From an uncultured Clostridia bacterium (GTDB lineage Bacteria; Bacillota; Clostridia; TANB77; CAG-508), in assembly GCA_944392465.1 (NCBI GenBank), contig CALXWR010000006.1:1-43404 (forward strand): a DNA stretch of 43,404 nucleotides, in the 5' to 3' direction. Below are positions 1 through 9,701 of the stretch, piece after piece (position 1 is the stretch's first letter; each line of letters opens with the position of its first letter). Both the position numbers and the translations under genes were made by a program. The notes below the pieces were generated by a model. That model did not search any database. It saw nothing but the letters and a program-made list of their open reading frames with translations, and was not told the DNA's origin.

Positions 1-2
1 AT

Positions 3-2609
3 AAAATAGAATTAAAGAACTTAAAAATAAACAACAACATAGATGAAGAAGTAATAAAAGGAATATCAAGGTTGCAAATAGAGATAGGAGATGTAGCATA
101 TAGATTAAGCAATAACCAAGTAAATGATATAAAAGCAGGAAAAGAAATAACATACCAAACAAGTGAAAACTTAACATCAAACAGCAAAATAAAATACGAA
201 ATAACAGCATTTGATAAATTTGGAAATGAGTTAAAAGAAAGAAACAATACAGGAGAAACCATTACATCGAAACAATCTCCAACAGCAAGCGTAAGAGTAA
301 CAAAACAAGATGTAACAGAAGTAGAACTAGAAGTAAGCTTAACAAATAAAGACAATGTTTCTTTGGAAAACTATAGATATGAAATAACAAACCAAAGTGG
401 AGATGTAGTAAAACAAGGAACACTAAACAAAGACAAAGAGACTCTAGTATTCACAGACTTAGATCCAAATGGATATTATCAAATAGTAATCTATGGAGAC
501 TATGACCTAGAAAATGGAGACGGAAAACAACAAAATGCAGAACTAGGAAGAGGAAGTTTTGTTACAAGACCACTAGCTTCACTAGGATACATGCAAGTAA
601 AAATAGATGATAAAGAAGTTACACAAGATGAAATGACATTAGGAATAAGCATAGATGAAAATCAAACAGATGCAAGATTAATAGCAATATTAGATAAAGT
701 AGAGGTCGTTATTTATGACCAAGGGAAGAATTTAGATAATGTACAAGACGGACAACAGCAACAAGAAACAGAAATAAAAAGAATAACTTTAACAGATGAA
801 GAAGTAGAAAAACTAAAAACAGCAGAAGAAGTAGAATTAAACTTAGACCAATTAAACTCAAACACAAAATATAGAATAGATGTAATAACAACTGTAAAGC
901 AAGGTTCAGTAGAAGAAATTGTAGAAGATAAACAAAATCTAGAACAACTAATCACATTAAAAATGCCAGCAGAAGTACAAATAAGAAACCAATTTGTAAT
1001 AGGTGACATGATAGACCTAGACATGAGAATAGAAGACCCAGACGATGCAGTTTTAGTAGATAAAGTAAGAATAGAAGTAAGAGATAAAGATAATAAATTA
1101 GTAGATTTAAGTGAAATGTCAACAAATGCAGACTATGAAAGAAAAACATACGAAAACTTAATGCCAAATGAAACATATACAATATTAGTATATGCACCAC
1201 AATACAATGAAGGAAGTACAGATGAAACATATAAAGCAGACTATATATTAAAAGAAATAAAGATATTAACTGAGGCCGGTATTAGTGGAAAACTAGATTT
1301 AATAGGTCTAGAGAAAGCACCAACCGGAAAGAATCTAATAGATGTTTCTTCTAAGGTGAATTGGTATGAAACTTGTTTCAATAATGGGGATGAGATATAT
1401 GGAATAAATTATAACGAAAGTATCAAAGTTTTAACATTAGGTGGAGAAGGATTTAATGATAGAAATCTATATTATGATTTAAGAAAATACAAAGGACAAG
1501 AAATAACAATAAGCTTTAAAGCAAAATCTTCAGATGTGAATCAAATAGCAATAATTGAAAAAAGTGATGATAACGCAGAGTCATCATCGGCTATATTTCA
1601 TAAGAGATATTATGACTTAAGTAATGAATGGAAAGAGTATTCATATTCTTGTAAATTAAGTCAAAGTGGATATGTAGGATTTAGAATTTTTGATAGAAAT
1701 GTAAGTGTAGAAATACAAGATTTGCAGATAGAATTGGGTAATAAGAAAACAGATTACGAAGAATTTAAATATGAGTATAACGCAAATGTTGCAGTAACTG
1801 TGAATGATACTAGAAACGAAATAACGACAGATGATTATTATATAAGAATGTATAAAAACGATGAACAAAAAGAAGAAATAAGATACGAAGAATTAGGCGA
1901 AGATAACAAAGTAGAAAATTCACAAAAATCATTTGAAGTAGATTCAGATGCTAACTATAGGCTTGAACTATTAGTAAAAATATCAGATAGATATTATGAA
2001 TTAGATTCACAAGAATTTTCAACAGAAGGTTCAAAAGAAATAAAGGGAATATTTAATAAAAATGATTTTCGAAAGATTCAACCATATGGAGAGTATATTG
2101 TTTTAGATACTATAGATTTATCTGGGGTTTCTGGAAATAATTATAAATTTGGTAATGTGGATTTATCATTTGATGGAGTTGTGGACTTTAATGGTAATAC
2201 TTTAATAAGAGATGTTAAAAATAGTAATCAACCTATTTTTATAGTATTAGACACTAATGGAGTGTTAGAAAATATTAACTTTGATATAAAAATGAATAAT
2301 GATTTAGAATGCAATGAACTAGAAGGTCTAGTCAATAATAACTACGGAACTATAAGAAATATTCAAATTAGGCTTTTGGAATGTACGGAACATCCAAATT
2401 ATAGTGTTTATTTTGTATCGCGTTCTAATTATGGAATAATAGAAAATTTTGTGGTTGATTTTCTGGCTCCGGTGTATGTTAATCAAGGCTTTGGGGCTTT
2501 GGCCTATGTTAATTATGGACTAATAAGAAATGGTTATGCGTATGGACAGGATATTGTTGGAGTAGAAAATTTTGGGGGACGATATTCCTCTACGTTTGTT
2601 CGGTTATAA
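3..2609 (+). CDS. Giant surface protein, first part (5' partial, up to CGG frameshift)
   Basis: The frame is open from the first bases of the window, so the true start lies upstream. The zero frame ends at TAA 2607-2609, but the protein evidently continues in the +1 frame from 2602, giving about 2,600 residues in view. Fibronectin-III-like beta-sandwich repeats fill the first ~400 residues. A carbohydrate-binding-module-like jelly-roll follows at about residues 435-570 (starts TGKNLIDVS, ends near DLQIELGN), then the first beta-helix module, with turns such as NYGTIRN, NYGIIEN and NYGLIRN. The composition is very rich in Asn, Thr, Glu and Ile. It is probably an extracellular adhesin or glycan-binding protein. 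The domain names come from sequence pattern only; the exact function is unknown. Confidence 0.75.
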   Translation, partial: KIELKNLKINNNIDEEVIKGISRLQIEIGDVAYRLSNNQVNDIKAGKEITYQTSENLTSNSKIKYEITAFDKFGNELKERNNTGETITSKQSPTASVRVTKQDVTEVELEVSLTNKDNVSLENYRYEITNQSGDVVKQGTLNKDKETLVFTDLDPNGYYQIVIYGDYDLENGDGKQQNAELGRGSFVTRPLASLGYMQVKIDDKEVTQDEMTLGISIDENQTDARLIAILDKVEVVIYDQGKNLDNVQDGQQQQETEIKRITLTDEEVEKLKTAEEVELNLDQLNSNTKYRIDVITTVKQGSVEEIVEDKQNLEQLITLKMPAEVQIRNQFVIGDMIDLDMRIEDPDDAVLVDKVRIEVRDKDNKLVDLSEMSTNADYERKTYENLMPNETYTILVYAPQYNEGSTDETYKADYILKEIKILTEAGISGKLDLIGLEKAPTGKNLIDVSSKVNWYETCFNNGDEIYGINYNESIKVLTLGGEGFNDRNLYYDLRKYKGQEITISFKAKSSDVNQIAIIEKSDDNAESSSAIFHKRYYDLSNEWKEYSYSCKLSQSGYVGFRIFDRNVSVEIQDLQIELGNKKTDYEEFKYEYNANVAVTVNDTRNEITTDDYYIRMYKNDEQKEEIRYEELGEDNKVENSQKSFEVDSDANYRLELLVKISDRYYELDSQEFSTEGSKEIKGIFNKNDFRKIQPYGEYIVLDTIDLSGVSGNNYKFGNVDLSFDGVVDFNGNTLIRDVKNSNQPIFIVLDTNGVLENINFDIKMNNDLECNELEGLVNNNYGTIRNIQIRLLECTEHPNYSVYFVSRSNYGIIENFVVDFLAPVYVNQGFGALAYVNYGLIRNGYAYGQDIVGVENFGGRYSSTFVRL
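2601..2603 (+). other. +1 frameshift site at in-frame CGG (surface protein)
   Basis: The zero-frame codons are GTT CGG TTA TAA, with the stop at 2607. Dropping the C gives GTT GGT TAT AAC, so the protein reads STFVGYNRQNSILENVYS, which continues the GLUG-like pattern (G-Y-N, then I-x-N-V-Y-S). The restored frame is then open for 5.2 kb. This is one of five identical events in the window. Confidence 0.85.
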
Positions 2610-5600
2610 CAGACAGAATTCAATTTTGGAAAATGTATATTCTCTAGTAAATATTGAATCTAATCAAATGGTAGGAAACATTGTTTACTATCATGCTGAT
2701 AATTCTACTGTACAAAATGTATATTCTGTAAATATAGGAGAAAATACAACAGATTTAACAGATGGACCAAATGTACATTATAAAGGTTCAAAAAAAATAT
2801 ATAATAACTACTATTTTGCAGACCAAATATTTACAAGTGAGTTAGAAACAAAAGGAAATATGCTTTCATTATGGGATGCACAGTTTCAAAACCAATTAAT
2901 AAATAGTGATGGCGCATTTATAGTGGATGATTTAGTAAATGAAGGATACTATCCTCATGTAAATATGCCAGATGTAATGCCTGCACAAGAATATATTGAG
3001 TTACCAGAAGTTAAAGATGCAGATTTACCGGACATATTATCAACTAAAGTATTAGAACAAGGAACAGACACAGTAAAGGTTCAGTTTAGTGTAAATAACC
3101 CATCTGCAGAACAAATAAGTGATATAAAAATACAAAATTTAGATGTAGAAATCTTATCACAAGAATATAACAATGGAAAAAGCACAGTAATAGCAGAATT
3201 AAAAAATCCAGTAATTTGTGTATCAAGTTATGACGTGTTAAATATAAGTACAAAAGGTGCATTTGGAAGTTCATATACAAGATCATATGAAGATGGAGAG
3301 AGAGTAATTAATGTAAATTTATATAATGAGATATGGAGCATTAATGATTGGAAGGCAATAAATGATTCGCCTACAGAAAATTACATGATAATGACAGATT
3401 TAAACATGATAAATGAAGGAAATAATGTCAGAATAAATAATGTACATGGAATAATAAATGGAAATGGACACACTATATCAGATATTAATTTAATGAATAA
3501 TTCATCTCTTATATTAAATCTGTATGGAACATTAGAAAATATGTATATTAAAAATTATAACCAAGAAACCACAGTAAGTGGAGGCTTAATTGGTGATGTT
3601 ATGACAAGTGCCACAATTGATAATGTACATATGTCAGATGTACATATAACAAAAACAGGTAGTGGAGATGTTGGAGGATTAGCGAGATATGCTGGTGTAG
3701 CTTATATAAGAAATTGCTCTGTTAATAATATTCAGATAGATACAGAAGGAAACCAAGATACTTTAAATTTAGGAGGTATAGTTGGCCGAATTAATAATTC
3801 TTCGATTGAGAATTGTTATGTAAAAGGACTTATAATAAATGATTCTAAAGGAATAAATTCAGGCATTGGAGGCATAGTTGGCGCCGGAACTAACTCTAAC
3901 AATATAATAAATTGCTATGCAGAAGGAAAGATTAATTCTGTAAATTTAAATGTTGGAGGTATTATAGGAAGTTCAAATACTGCAAATATAAACAATTGCT
4001 ATTCTAAAGTAGATATATCTTCTACAAATAGCAATGTTGGAGGAATAATAGGTTCATATTCAGGTTCTAGTTTAAATACTATATCAAACAATATAAGTAT
4101 AGGAAATATATATATAACATCAGGATTAAACAGTTTAAGCAGAATATTAGGAACAAATAGTAATACATCAAGTAACAATTATGCATATGAAAATCAGTTG
4201 TTGAATGGATATATAAGAGAAGAAGAAAAAGGTGCTACTCTATTAAGTAAGGAAGAAATATTAAATTTAGACCTAGGAGATAGTTACAATTATGATGGAA
4301 AAGAAAATGGAGTATTACCAAAATTATATAATACAGAAGGAACTGAATTACTACCAAATCAGGAAGATATATACTTAGATGATACTTCTGAATCAGACGT
4401 AAACTTAGATGTAGAAAAAGTTGAAGCAACAAAACCAAATACAACAGAAGCAGAAATATCAGTAACTATAAATAATTCTAATGAAGTAGAGATAACAGGA
4501 ATAGAAATAGAAGACATGACAGTTTCTTCTATAACAAGAAATGTAACGCAAAATGGAATAACAAGTATTACAGTTAGAGCAACACCAAATAGATATTATG
4601 ACAGTTATAAATTAACTGGAATAAAATATAAAAATGCATCAAGTGAAGAGAAAACAAAAGATGTAGAAGTAGAGGTAGAGGTACAATTCTACAAAGAAAT
4701 TTATACATATGAAGATTGGCAATCTATAGAAGAAGGAACTTACCAAAACTATAGATTAATGGCAGATATAGATTTTAGTGGAAAAGATAACGTTAAAAAT
4801 AATATAACTGTAAATAGATTAGAAGCAGAAAACAATGTATATACATTAAAGAATATAACATTAGAATTTAATACCGCTAATAGTGGATTAATAAATAATG
4901 TAAAAACAAGTATTAAAAACATAGGATTCGAAAATATAACACTAACAAATACAACTGGTTCTGGTAGCTATTTTGGAGTTATAGCAAGTAATAATGGAAA
5001 TATAGATAATTTACAATTTAACGAAACGACAATAGATGGAGAAAATATCGATTATATCGGATTAATAGGAGGAATAACCTCTGGTAATATTAATGAAATT
5101 AATGTAAAAGATATAAAAATAAAAGGAAAGGACTATACAGGAGGAATTATTGGATGTATTAATATAAGTGTAGATGCTACTGTGAATAACATTACAGGAG
5201 ATAATGTAACAGTAGAGTCGAATGGTAATTATATAGGAGGATTAATTGGACAACAATCGGGAAATACAGTGGCAACAAGTAACCTAAAAATTAATAATTC
5301 CAATGTGACGGGAAAAAATTATAGTGGAGGTATAATAGGATTATTAAATTATGGAAGCTTGAGATACATAGAAACAAATAACACAAATATTTCGGGAACC
5401 TCTTATGTTGGAGGAATTGCAGGAAGATTTACTACAACAGATGGTAGTCAGTATATTAGGTATAATTTGCAAACTAATTCATCAACTATAAACGGAACAG
5501 GTAATTATATAGGTGGAATTGCTGGGTACTTCGATCATGGGCATAATAGGTATTTAGCGGTAAATGACACAGAGATTAATGCTACATCGACTAACTCTCA

Positions 5601-7803
5601 AAACATAGGGGGTGTAGTAGGAAACTCATATTGGTCTAGTATATATTATTTTCAAATCAGTGATACTAAAATTAATAGTAATGGTGAAAATGTAGGAGGA
5701 GTAGGTAATGATAGTTCTGGAGGACAATTTAGAATATATTATGGATATATAGAGAATATAACAGTACAAGGAAATGCTAATGTAGGAGGTATATTTGGAA
5801 ATACAATATATAGTACAGCAGATACCATATTTTTGAATGCTAATGTGAAAGCAAACTTGTATACCGCAGGTGGAGCAATTGCATATTTAGATAACAGTGC
5901 AATGACAGCAGCGACTAGGAGAATTGAGATGTTTAATGTAATAATAGCAGATAGTGTGGTAACTGCACCAACAAAATCCGGTGGGTATTTTGGAGACATT
6001 GCTAAGGAAATATATAGAGATCAATCATTCTATTACAATAACTATATAGATGCAGATGTAACAAGTACAAACTCGTCAACTTGTTCTCTAATAATAGGAG
6101 GAAGACCAGATGAAAATGACTATATAACAAATACGTATGTATACAAATATAGTACACTAAATGGAAATTATGTTTATACTACGAATGATAATATAGACAA
6201 TACTCAATACTTAGTAAGAGATGATTTGAATCAGCAAAGCACATTCTCAAATAAAATTGGTCTAGGTACAACATTTTGGAATTACACTCCTTTACAAGAA
6301 GGAAAATATCCTAAGATAAAAGATAATTATTTATATCTGCCAGAATTACAAGTCGAAGTAGACTTACCAGAAGATCCAGACATAACAATAATAAATTCAT
6401 TAAGTAATGATGATGAAAACGATGACAAAAGCAGGAAAGATGCAACAAATGAAAATGAAATAGCAACACAAAACTTGAAAGCATTACCAAGTTGGAAAGT
6501 TTATCCAATATCAGTAAATGAGATAAATGTAGACTTTAGTTCAATTCCAGAAGGTGTAAGCTTCACATACTATATAAACGGACAAGAAAAAGAAATAATA
6601 GAATTGACTAAGAAATCATACACTTTTAAATACAATTACCAAGACACACTTGAAATCAAATTAACAAATGGACAAGATGAAGCAACAATTATAATAAATC
6701 CAGATGATGTAAAAAGTGAAGCAAGTTTATTAGGAAGTAACAATGCATACTTGCTTGGCACAAACTTATACATTAATGGAGAACTACAACCAGGTGAATA
6801 TGTAAACGTATACGACGATTATGCACTAAATAGTAGTGGACAAGTAGTGGATATTGCAACGAAACAAATGGTAAAAAATGCAGATACCACAGATGATAAT
6901 GCAGAAACATCAGGAGAAGCAGTTACCACCACATTAGAAGAAACAACAAAACCACTTCATACATACGAATACAAAGGCAACAACATAGAAGTATATGGAA
7001 CATACAGTAAAATAAACGGAAATATAAAACTGCAAATATATAACGTGAGAAATGGAAAACTATCAGCACTTTCAAATTCATTAGATATGAAAATTGGAAA
7101 TAGCATAACAGATAATTACAACAACAAAGAATACCAAACAATATTAAACACAGCAGGAGAATTAGTAGACCTAAAAGAAATGCTAAAATATCCAGATAAT
7201 TTCCTAGCAAGAAATATAAAACAAATAGTACAAAATAAAGATGAAGAAAAAACAGAAGTGATGGTACTATATAACACAGGCAAAGTAATCGTATTCAATT
7301 ATGTAAGTGGAGAAGTAGTATATGAAACTAACGAAAAAGCAGATGAAGGACTAACAGATTACATTGCAGGAAGCATAGAAAACATATGGAATGATTACGA
7401 AGAAAAGAGACAAGAATATGAAAAGAGCAAAGAGTTAGAACAAAAACTTGCAGAATTGCCAATAGAAAAAGCAATCAATACAAATGGCAATGGTAACACA
7501 ACCAATGAAATAACTCCAACCATAGATAACGATTACATAACTGTATATAACTCAGAAACAGGAAAGTACGAAGTATACAGCGAAAACGAGATACTAGAAG
7601 GAAGCGATGAAACACCAGTATCAGAAACAGAAAAAATAACACAAAATGGCCTAGAAGGGATATACGGATATAATGCAAAAGAAGAAATAAAGTCTCAAAC
7701 AAACGGAGCAATAATAGTAATTGCAATAATAGTTGTAGCAGTAATAGCATTAGTTGTTTTAAGAAAAATAGTCATAAAAAATAATACAAAAAAGAAAAAA
7801 TAA
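2602..7803 (+). CDS. Giant surface protein, second part (GLUG/beta-helix repeats, C-terminal membrane anchor)
   Basis: This continues the gene that starts before the window, in the +1 frame after the CGG at 2601. Two further beta-helix modules begin with related lead-ins (NDWKAI...YMIMTDLNM and EDWQSI...YRLMADIDFSG). Each is followed by many GLUG-like turns such as GGIVG, GGIIGS and GGIAG, separated by I-x-N-C-Y or similar. Beta-sandwich linkers separate the modules. The last ~50 residues hold a hydrophobic helix (IIVIAIIVVAVIALVVL) followed by a Lys-rich tail (ends KNNTKKKK), so the protein is anchored in the membrane with a short cytoplasmic tail; I see no LPxTG motif. No ATG with a ribosome binding site starts this part, so it is not an independent gene. 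A strong terminator follows. Confidence 0.8.
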   Translation, partial: GYNRQNSILENVYSLVNIESNQMVGNIVYYHADNSTVQNVYSVNIGENTTDLTDGPNVHYKGSKKIYNNYYFADQIFTSELETKGNMLSLWDAQFQNQLINSDGAFIVDDLVNEGYYPHVNMPDVMPAQEYIELPEVKDADLPDILSTKVLEQGTDTVKVQFSVNNPSAEQISDIKIQNLDVEILSQEYNNGKSTVIAELKNPVICVSSYDVLNISTKGAFGSSYTRSYEDGERVINVNLYNEIWSINDWKAINDSPTENYMIMTDLNMINEGNNVRINNVHGIINGNGHTISDINLMNNSSLILNLYGTLENMYIKNYNQETTVSGGLIGDVMTSATIDNVHMSDVHITKTGSGDVGGLARYAGVAYIRNCSVNNIQIDTEGNQDTLNLGGIVGRINNSSIENCYVKGLIINDSKGINSGIGGIVGAGTNSNNIINCYAEGKINSVNLNVGGIIGSSNTANINNCYSKVDISSTNSNVGGIIGSYSGSSLNTISNNISIGNIYITSGLNSLSRILGTNSNTSSNNYAYENQLLNGYIREEEKGATLLSKEEILNLDLGDSYNYDGKENGVLPKLYNTEGTELLPNQEDIYLDDTSESDVNLDVEKVEATKPNTTEAEISVTINNSNEVEITGIEIEDMTVSSITRNVTQNGITSITVRATPNRYYDSYKLTGIKYKNASSEEKTKDVEVEVEVQFYKEIYTYEDWQSIEEGTYQNYRLMADIDFSGKDNVKNNITVNRLEAENNVYTLKNITLEFNTANSGLINNVKTSIKNIGFENITLTNTTGSGSYFGVIASNNGNIDNLQFNETTIDGENIDYIGLIGGITSGNINEINVKDIKIKGKDYTGGIIGCINISVDATVNNITGDNVTVESNGNYIGGLIGQQSGNTVATSNLKINNSNVTGKNYSGGIIGLLNYGSLRYIETNNTNISGTSYVGGIAGRFTTTDGSQYIRYNLQTNSSTINGTGNYIGGIAGYFDHGHNRYLAVNDTEINATSTNSQNIGGVVGNSYWSSIYYFQISDTKINSNGENVGGVGNDSSGGQFRIYYGYIENITVQGNANVGGIFGNTIYSTADTIFLNANVKANLYTAGGAIAYLDNSAMTAATRRIEMFNVIIADSVVTAPTKSGGYFGDIAKEIYRDQSFYYNNYIDADVTSTNSSTCSLIIGGRPDENDYITNTYVYKYSTLNGNYVYTTNDNIDNTQYLVRDDLNQQSTFSNKIGLGTTFWNYTPLQEGKYPKIKDNYLYLPELQVEVDLPEDPDITIINSLSNDDENDDKSRKDATNENEIATQNLKALPSWKVYPISVNEINVDFSSIPEGVSFTYYINGQEKEIIELTKKSYTFKYNYQDTLEIKLTNGQDEATIIINPDDVKSEASLLGSNNAYLLGTNLYINGELQPGEYVNVYDDYALNSSGQVVDIATKQMVKNADTTDDNAETSGEAVTTTLEETTKPLHTYEYKGNNIEVYGTYSKINGNIKLQIYNVRNGKLSALSNSLDMKIGNSITDNYNNKEYQTILNTAGELVDLKEMLKYPDNFLARNIKQIVQNKDEEKTEVMVLYNTGKVIVFNYVSGEVVYETNEKADEGLTDYIAGSIENIWNDYEEKRQEYEKSKELEQKLAELPIEKAINTNGNGNTTNEITPTIDNDYITVYNSETGKYEVYSENEILEGSDETPVSETEKITQNGLEGIYGYNAKEEIKSQTNGAIIVIAIIVVAVIALVVLRKIVIKNNTKKKK

Positions 7804-7812
7804 CTGTAATTT

Positions 7813-7851
7813 AGCAAATGGGAAATATCATTCCTGTTTGCTACTTTTTTT
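7813..7851 (+). terminator. Rho-independent terminator after the surface gene
   Basis: Arms AGCAAATGGGAA and TTCCTGTTTGCT pair around a short loop, with two weak positions, and are followed within two bases by T7. It begins 10 bases after the stop codon. Confidence 0.85.
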
Positions 7852-7937
7852 AATAATACATAAATACATAAAAGAAAAATGTAAATTTGCACATTACTAA
7901 AAATTGCAAAATAAAAATATAGTAAATTTAGTAATTT

Positions 7938-7948
7938 TATGCTATACT
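7938..7948 (+). promoter_or_regulatory. Extended -10 promoter for the 8041 gene
   Basis: ATGCTATACT contains a TGN extension and a TATACT -10 box. No clear -35 box is present at 17 bases. It lies about 90 bases upstream of the start codon and just after a terminator, which suits a new transcription unit. Confidence 0.45.
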
Positions 7949-8040
7949 AATAATACATATAAAATAATTAAAAAAATTGATAGAAAACTAGAATACCACT
8001 AATAAATGAAACGATAATTAAAGAAGGAGAGTGATTGTAG

Positions 8041-8310
8041 ATGATGCATGAATTTGTTACTTATGCAGATGGAACTTTAGTTGTGTCCTCTGATATTCGT
8101 AAAAAAGAAAACGGAGAAGAATATCTTATTGTTTGTTTTGAACGACCAATGGAATATGGGTTTGATACGATCATATTTGAATTGCCAAGTTATAATATAG
8201 TAAAACAAGATGGACATTTTACTGATGACGAAATTGCAATATTTAAAACTGTAGTTGAAAGAGGAGCAGGATATTTCTTTGATGTTGCTAGAAAAGGGGG
8301 AATACGCTGA
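8041..8310 (+). CDS. Small protein of unknown function (89 aa)
   Basis: The ATG follows an AAGGAG box by 11 bases, and a second ATG comes directly after it. The protein is soluble, with no signal peptide or membrane segment. It starts MMHEFVTYADGTLVV, has a central FERPMEYGFDTIIFELPSY strand-rich region and ends FFDVARKGGIR. I believe similar short conserved proteins with the FERP...FELPSY pattern occur in other Clostridia, but I cannot assign a function. The +1 frame stays open past the stop codon for 15 codons (EWKNFYGVDEVKFYC), so a slightly longer form caused by an indel in the G5 run near 8296 cannot be excluded. There is no CGG here. Confidence 0.7.
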   Translation: MMHEFVTYADGTLVVSSDIRKKENGEEYLIVCFERPMEYGFDTIIFELPSYNIVKQDGHFTDDEIAIFKTVVERGAGYFFDVARKGGIR

Positions 8311-8447
8311 ATGGAAAAATTTCTATGGAGTAGATGAAGTAAAATTCTATTGTTAATCTTTTTACACCACAACATAGCACATACATAAGCATAAATTAAT
8401 TTAATACGAATACAATTAAAGTAGTAAAAGCTTGGAGGATGATTTAT

Positions 8448-9293
8448 ATGGATAAAACAAAAATCAAAAAGCTTACTACTTTTTTTACGCTTTCTTTAAT
8501 GTTTATCTTCTCTTTTTCAGTAATAAATATGAGCGAATATGAAAAGAATACTTCAAATAATGTGCTTCAAAAAACTATTCAAACAAGCGCAAATAGTAGT
8601 TTAAGTAATAAAAAAATAGAATGGGGTATAAAAAGAGGAAAAAACCATGCTCAGCCAGATTTAGGGAGTGAAAATGAAAGGGTTATAAAAGAGACTAATG
8701 GGATATGTATGGGCAATAGCCATAATCCATATATATATTTAACCTTTGATTGTGGGTATGAAGCAGGGTACACAGAAAAAATATTAGAGGTCCTAAAGCA
8801 GAATAACGTAAAAGCTGCATTTTTCATAACAGGGCATTATTTAAATACTGCAGAAGATAAAGTAAAAAGAATGATAGATGAGGGACATATAGTAGGAAAT
8901 CATACAGCAGATCATATTTGTATGCCAGAGTCAAGTAATGAAGAAGTAAAAGCAGATGTAATGGAGTTACATACAGCCGTATACGATAAATTTGGCTATG
9001 AAATGAAATATATAAGACCACCTAAGGGAGAGTTTAGTGAAAGAACAGTTGAATACACAAATACTTTAGGCTATACAACAGTAATGTGGTCTTTTGCGTA
9101 TGATGATTGGGATGAGAATAAACAAGGAAGAGAAGAATACGGCAAAGAAAAGATATTGGAAAATGTACATAATGGAGAAGTAATGTTATTACATAGTACT
9201 TCAAAAGATAATTGCAATATACTAGATAGTTGCATAAAAGAAATAAAAAACATGGGGTATGAATTTAAAAGCTTAGACGAATTCGAAGCATAA
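8448..9293 (+). CDS. pdaA: Polysaccharide deacetylase PdaA (delta-lactam de-N-acetylase)
   Basis: A carbohydrate esterase 4 family enzyme of 281 aa. PdaA removes the N-acetyl group of muramic acid residues so that the muramic delta-lactam of the spore cortex can form. An N-terminal hydrophobic segment (about residues 8-25) is a signal peptide or anchor. The family motifs are visible: TFDCGYE (Asp-containing motif 1, usually TFDNGYE), GNHTADH (metal-binding His pair), RPPKGEFSER, WSFAYDDWD and LLHSTSKDN. The WGIKRGKNH and PDLG stretches before motif 1 are typical of PdaA rather than of other deacetylases. An upstream in-frame ATG at 8439 touches the GGAGG box at 8434-8438, so ATG 8448, nine bases away, is chosen. 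A REP-like repeat follows the stop codon. Confidence 0.92.
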   Translation: MDKTKIKKLTTFFTLSLMFIFSFSVINMSEYEKNTSNNVLQKTIQTSANSSLSNKKIEWGIKRGKNHAQPDLGSENERVIKETNGICMGNSHNPYIYLTFDCGYEAGYTEKILEVLKQNNVKAAFFITGHYLNTAEDKVKRMIDEGHIVGNHTADHICMPESSNEEVKADVMELHTAVYDKFGYEMKYIRPPKGEFSERTVEYTNTLGYTTVMWSFAYDDWDENKQGREEYGKEKILENVHNGEVMLLHSTSKDNCNILDSCIKEIKNMGYEFKSLDEFEA

Positions 9294-9300
9294 TGTGCTA

Positions 9301-9390
9301 TTGGGGAGCAGACACCATTGGCACAAACGGGCAAAAGAGATTGGCTTTATTTGGCAAGTAAAATTTACAAAATAAGCCTGTCTCCTTTTG
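9301..9390 (+). repeat. Degenerate copy of the dispersed REP-like repeat
   Basis: It contains CAGACACCATTGGCAC and, further on, AAGCCTGTCTCC. These are the two signature blocks of the repeat family seen at 18045, 28069, 30398, 40471 and 42320. It starts 8 bases after the pdaA stop codon. Confidence 0.55.
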
Positions 9391-9410
9391 TAAAAAAATG
9401 AGGTGGTTGT

Positions 9411-9701
9411 GTGAGAAGAAAGCCTAGAAAGATAGATGAAATTCTTGAAATACCTACAGAGCTAAGTACAAATAATCCTAAAATTACTATAATGGGGTTC
9501 GAAAAAGTTTTGGTGGAAAATCATAAAGGAATATTGGAATATCAAGATTATTTTGTTAGGTTAAATACGCATATAGGAATTATAAATATTAATGGATTTA
9601 ATCTGAATTTAGAAGAAATGAATACAGATGATTTAATTATTACGGGAAAAATTGATGGAATTGATTTTGAAAGCACATTAGATGATAATGAGGAGGAGTA
9701 A
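9411..9701 (+). CDS. yqfC: Sporulation protein YqfC
   Basis: A 96-aa member of the YabP/YqfC family, made in the mother cell during sporulation in Bacillus. The precise biochemical role is not known. The GTG start at 9411 has a GAGGTGG box 4-10 bases upstream. The family features visible are the R-K-P-R-K-I-D-E-I-L-E-I-P start, a central I-x-G-F-E-K-V-L-V-E-N-H-K-G strand and the ITGKIDGIDFE end. Its stop codon (9699-9701) directly abuts the ATG of yqfD. The yqfC-yqfD pair is the usual order in spore formers, so the two are co-transcribed and probably translationally coupled. Confidence 0.9.
   Translation: MRRKPRKIDEILEIPTELSTNNPKITIMGFEKVLVENHKGILEYQDYFVRLNTHIGIININGFNLNLEEMNTDDLIITGKIDGIDFESTLDDNEEE

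Noticed and set aside
2567-2573. Slippery heptamer A AAT TTT near the end of the first surface-protein frame.
   Set aside because: It would give a -1 shift, while the downstream frame is +1. The CGG at 2601 fits both direction and protein pattern.
709-7750. Long minus-strand ORFs within the surface gene and similar shadows elsewhere.
   Set aside because: Leu/Phe/Tyr-rich translations of Asn/Lys/Glu codons with no ribosome binding sites; they mirror the coding strand.
8290-8358. Longer C-terminus of the 89-aa protein through a +1 shift at AAA GGG GGA or CGC.
   Set aside because: The zero-frame end GGIR is plausible and there is no CGG. Evidence is too weak to call it.
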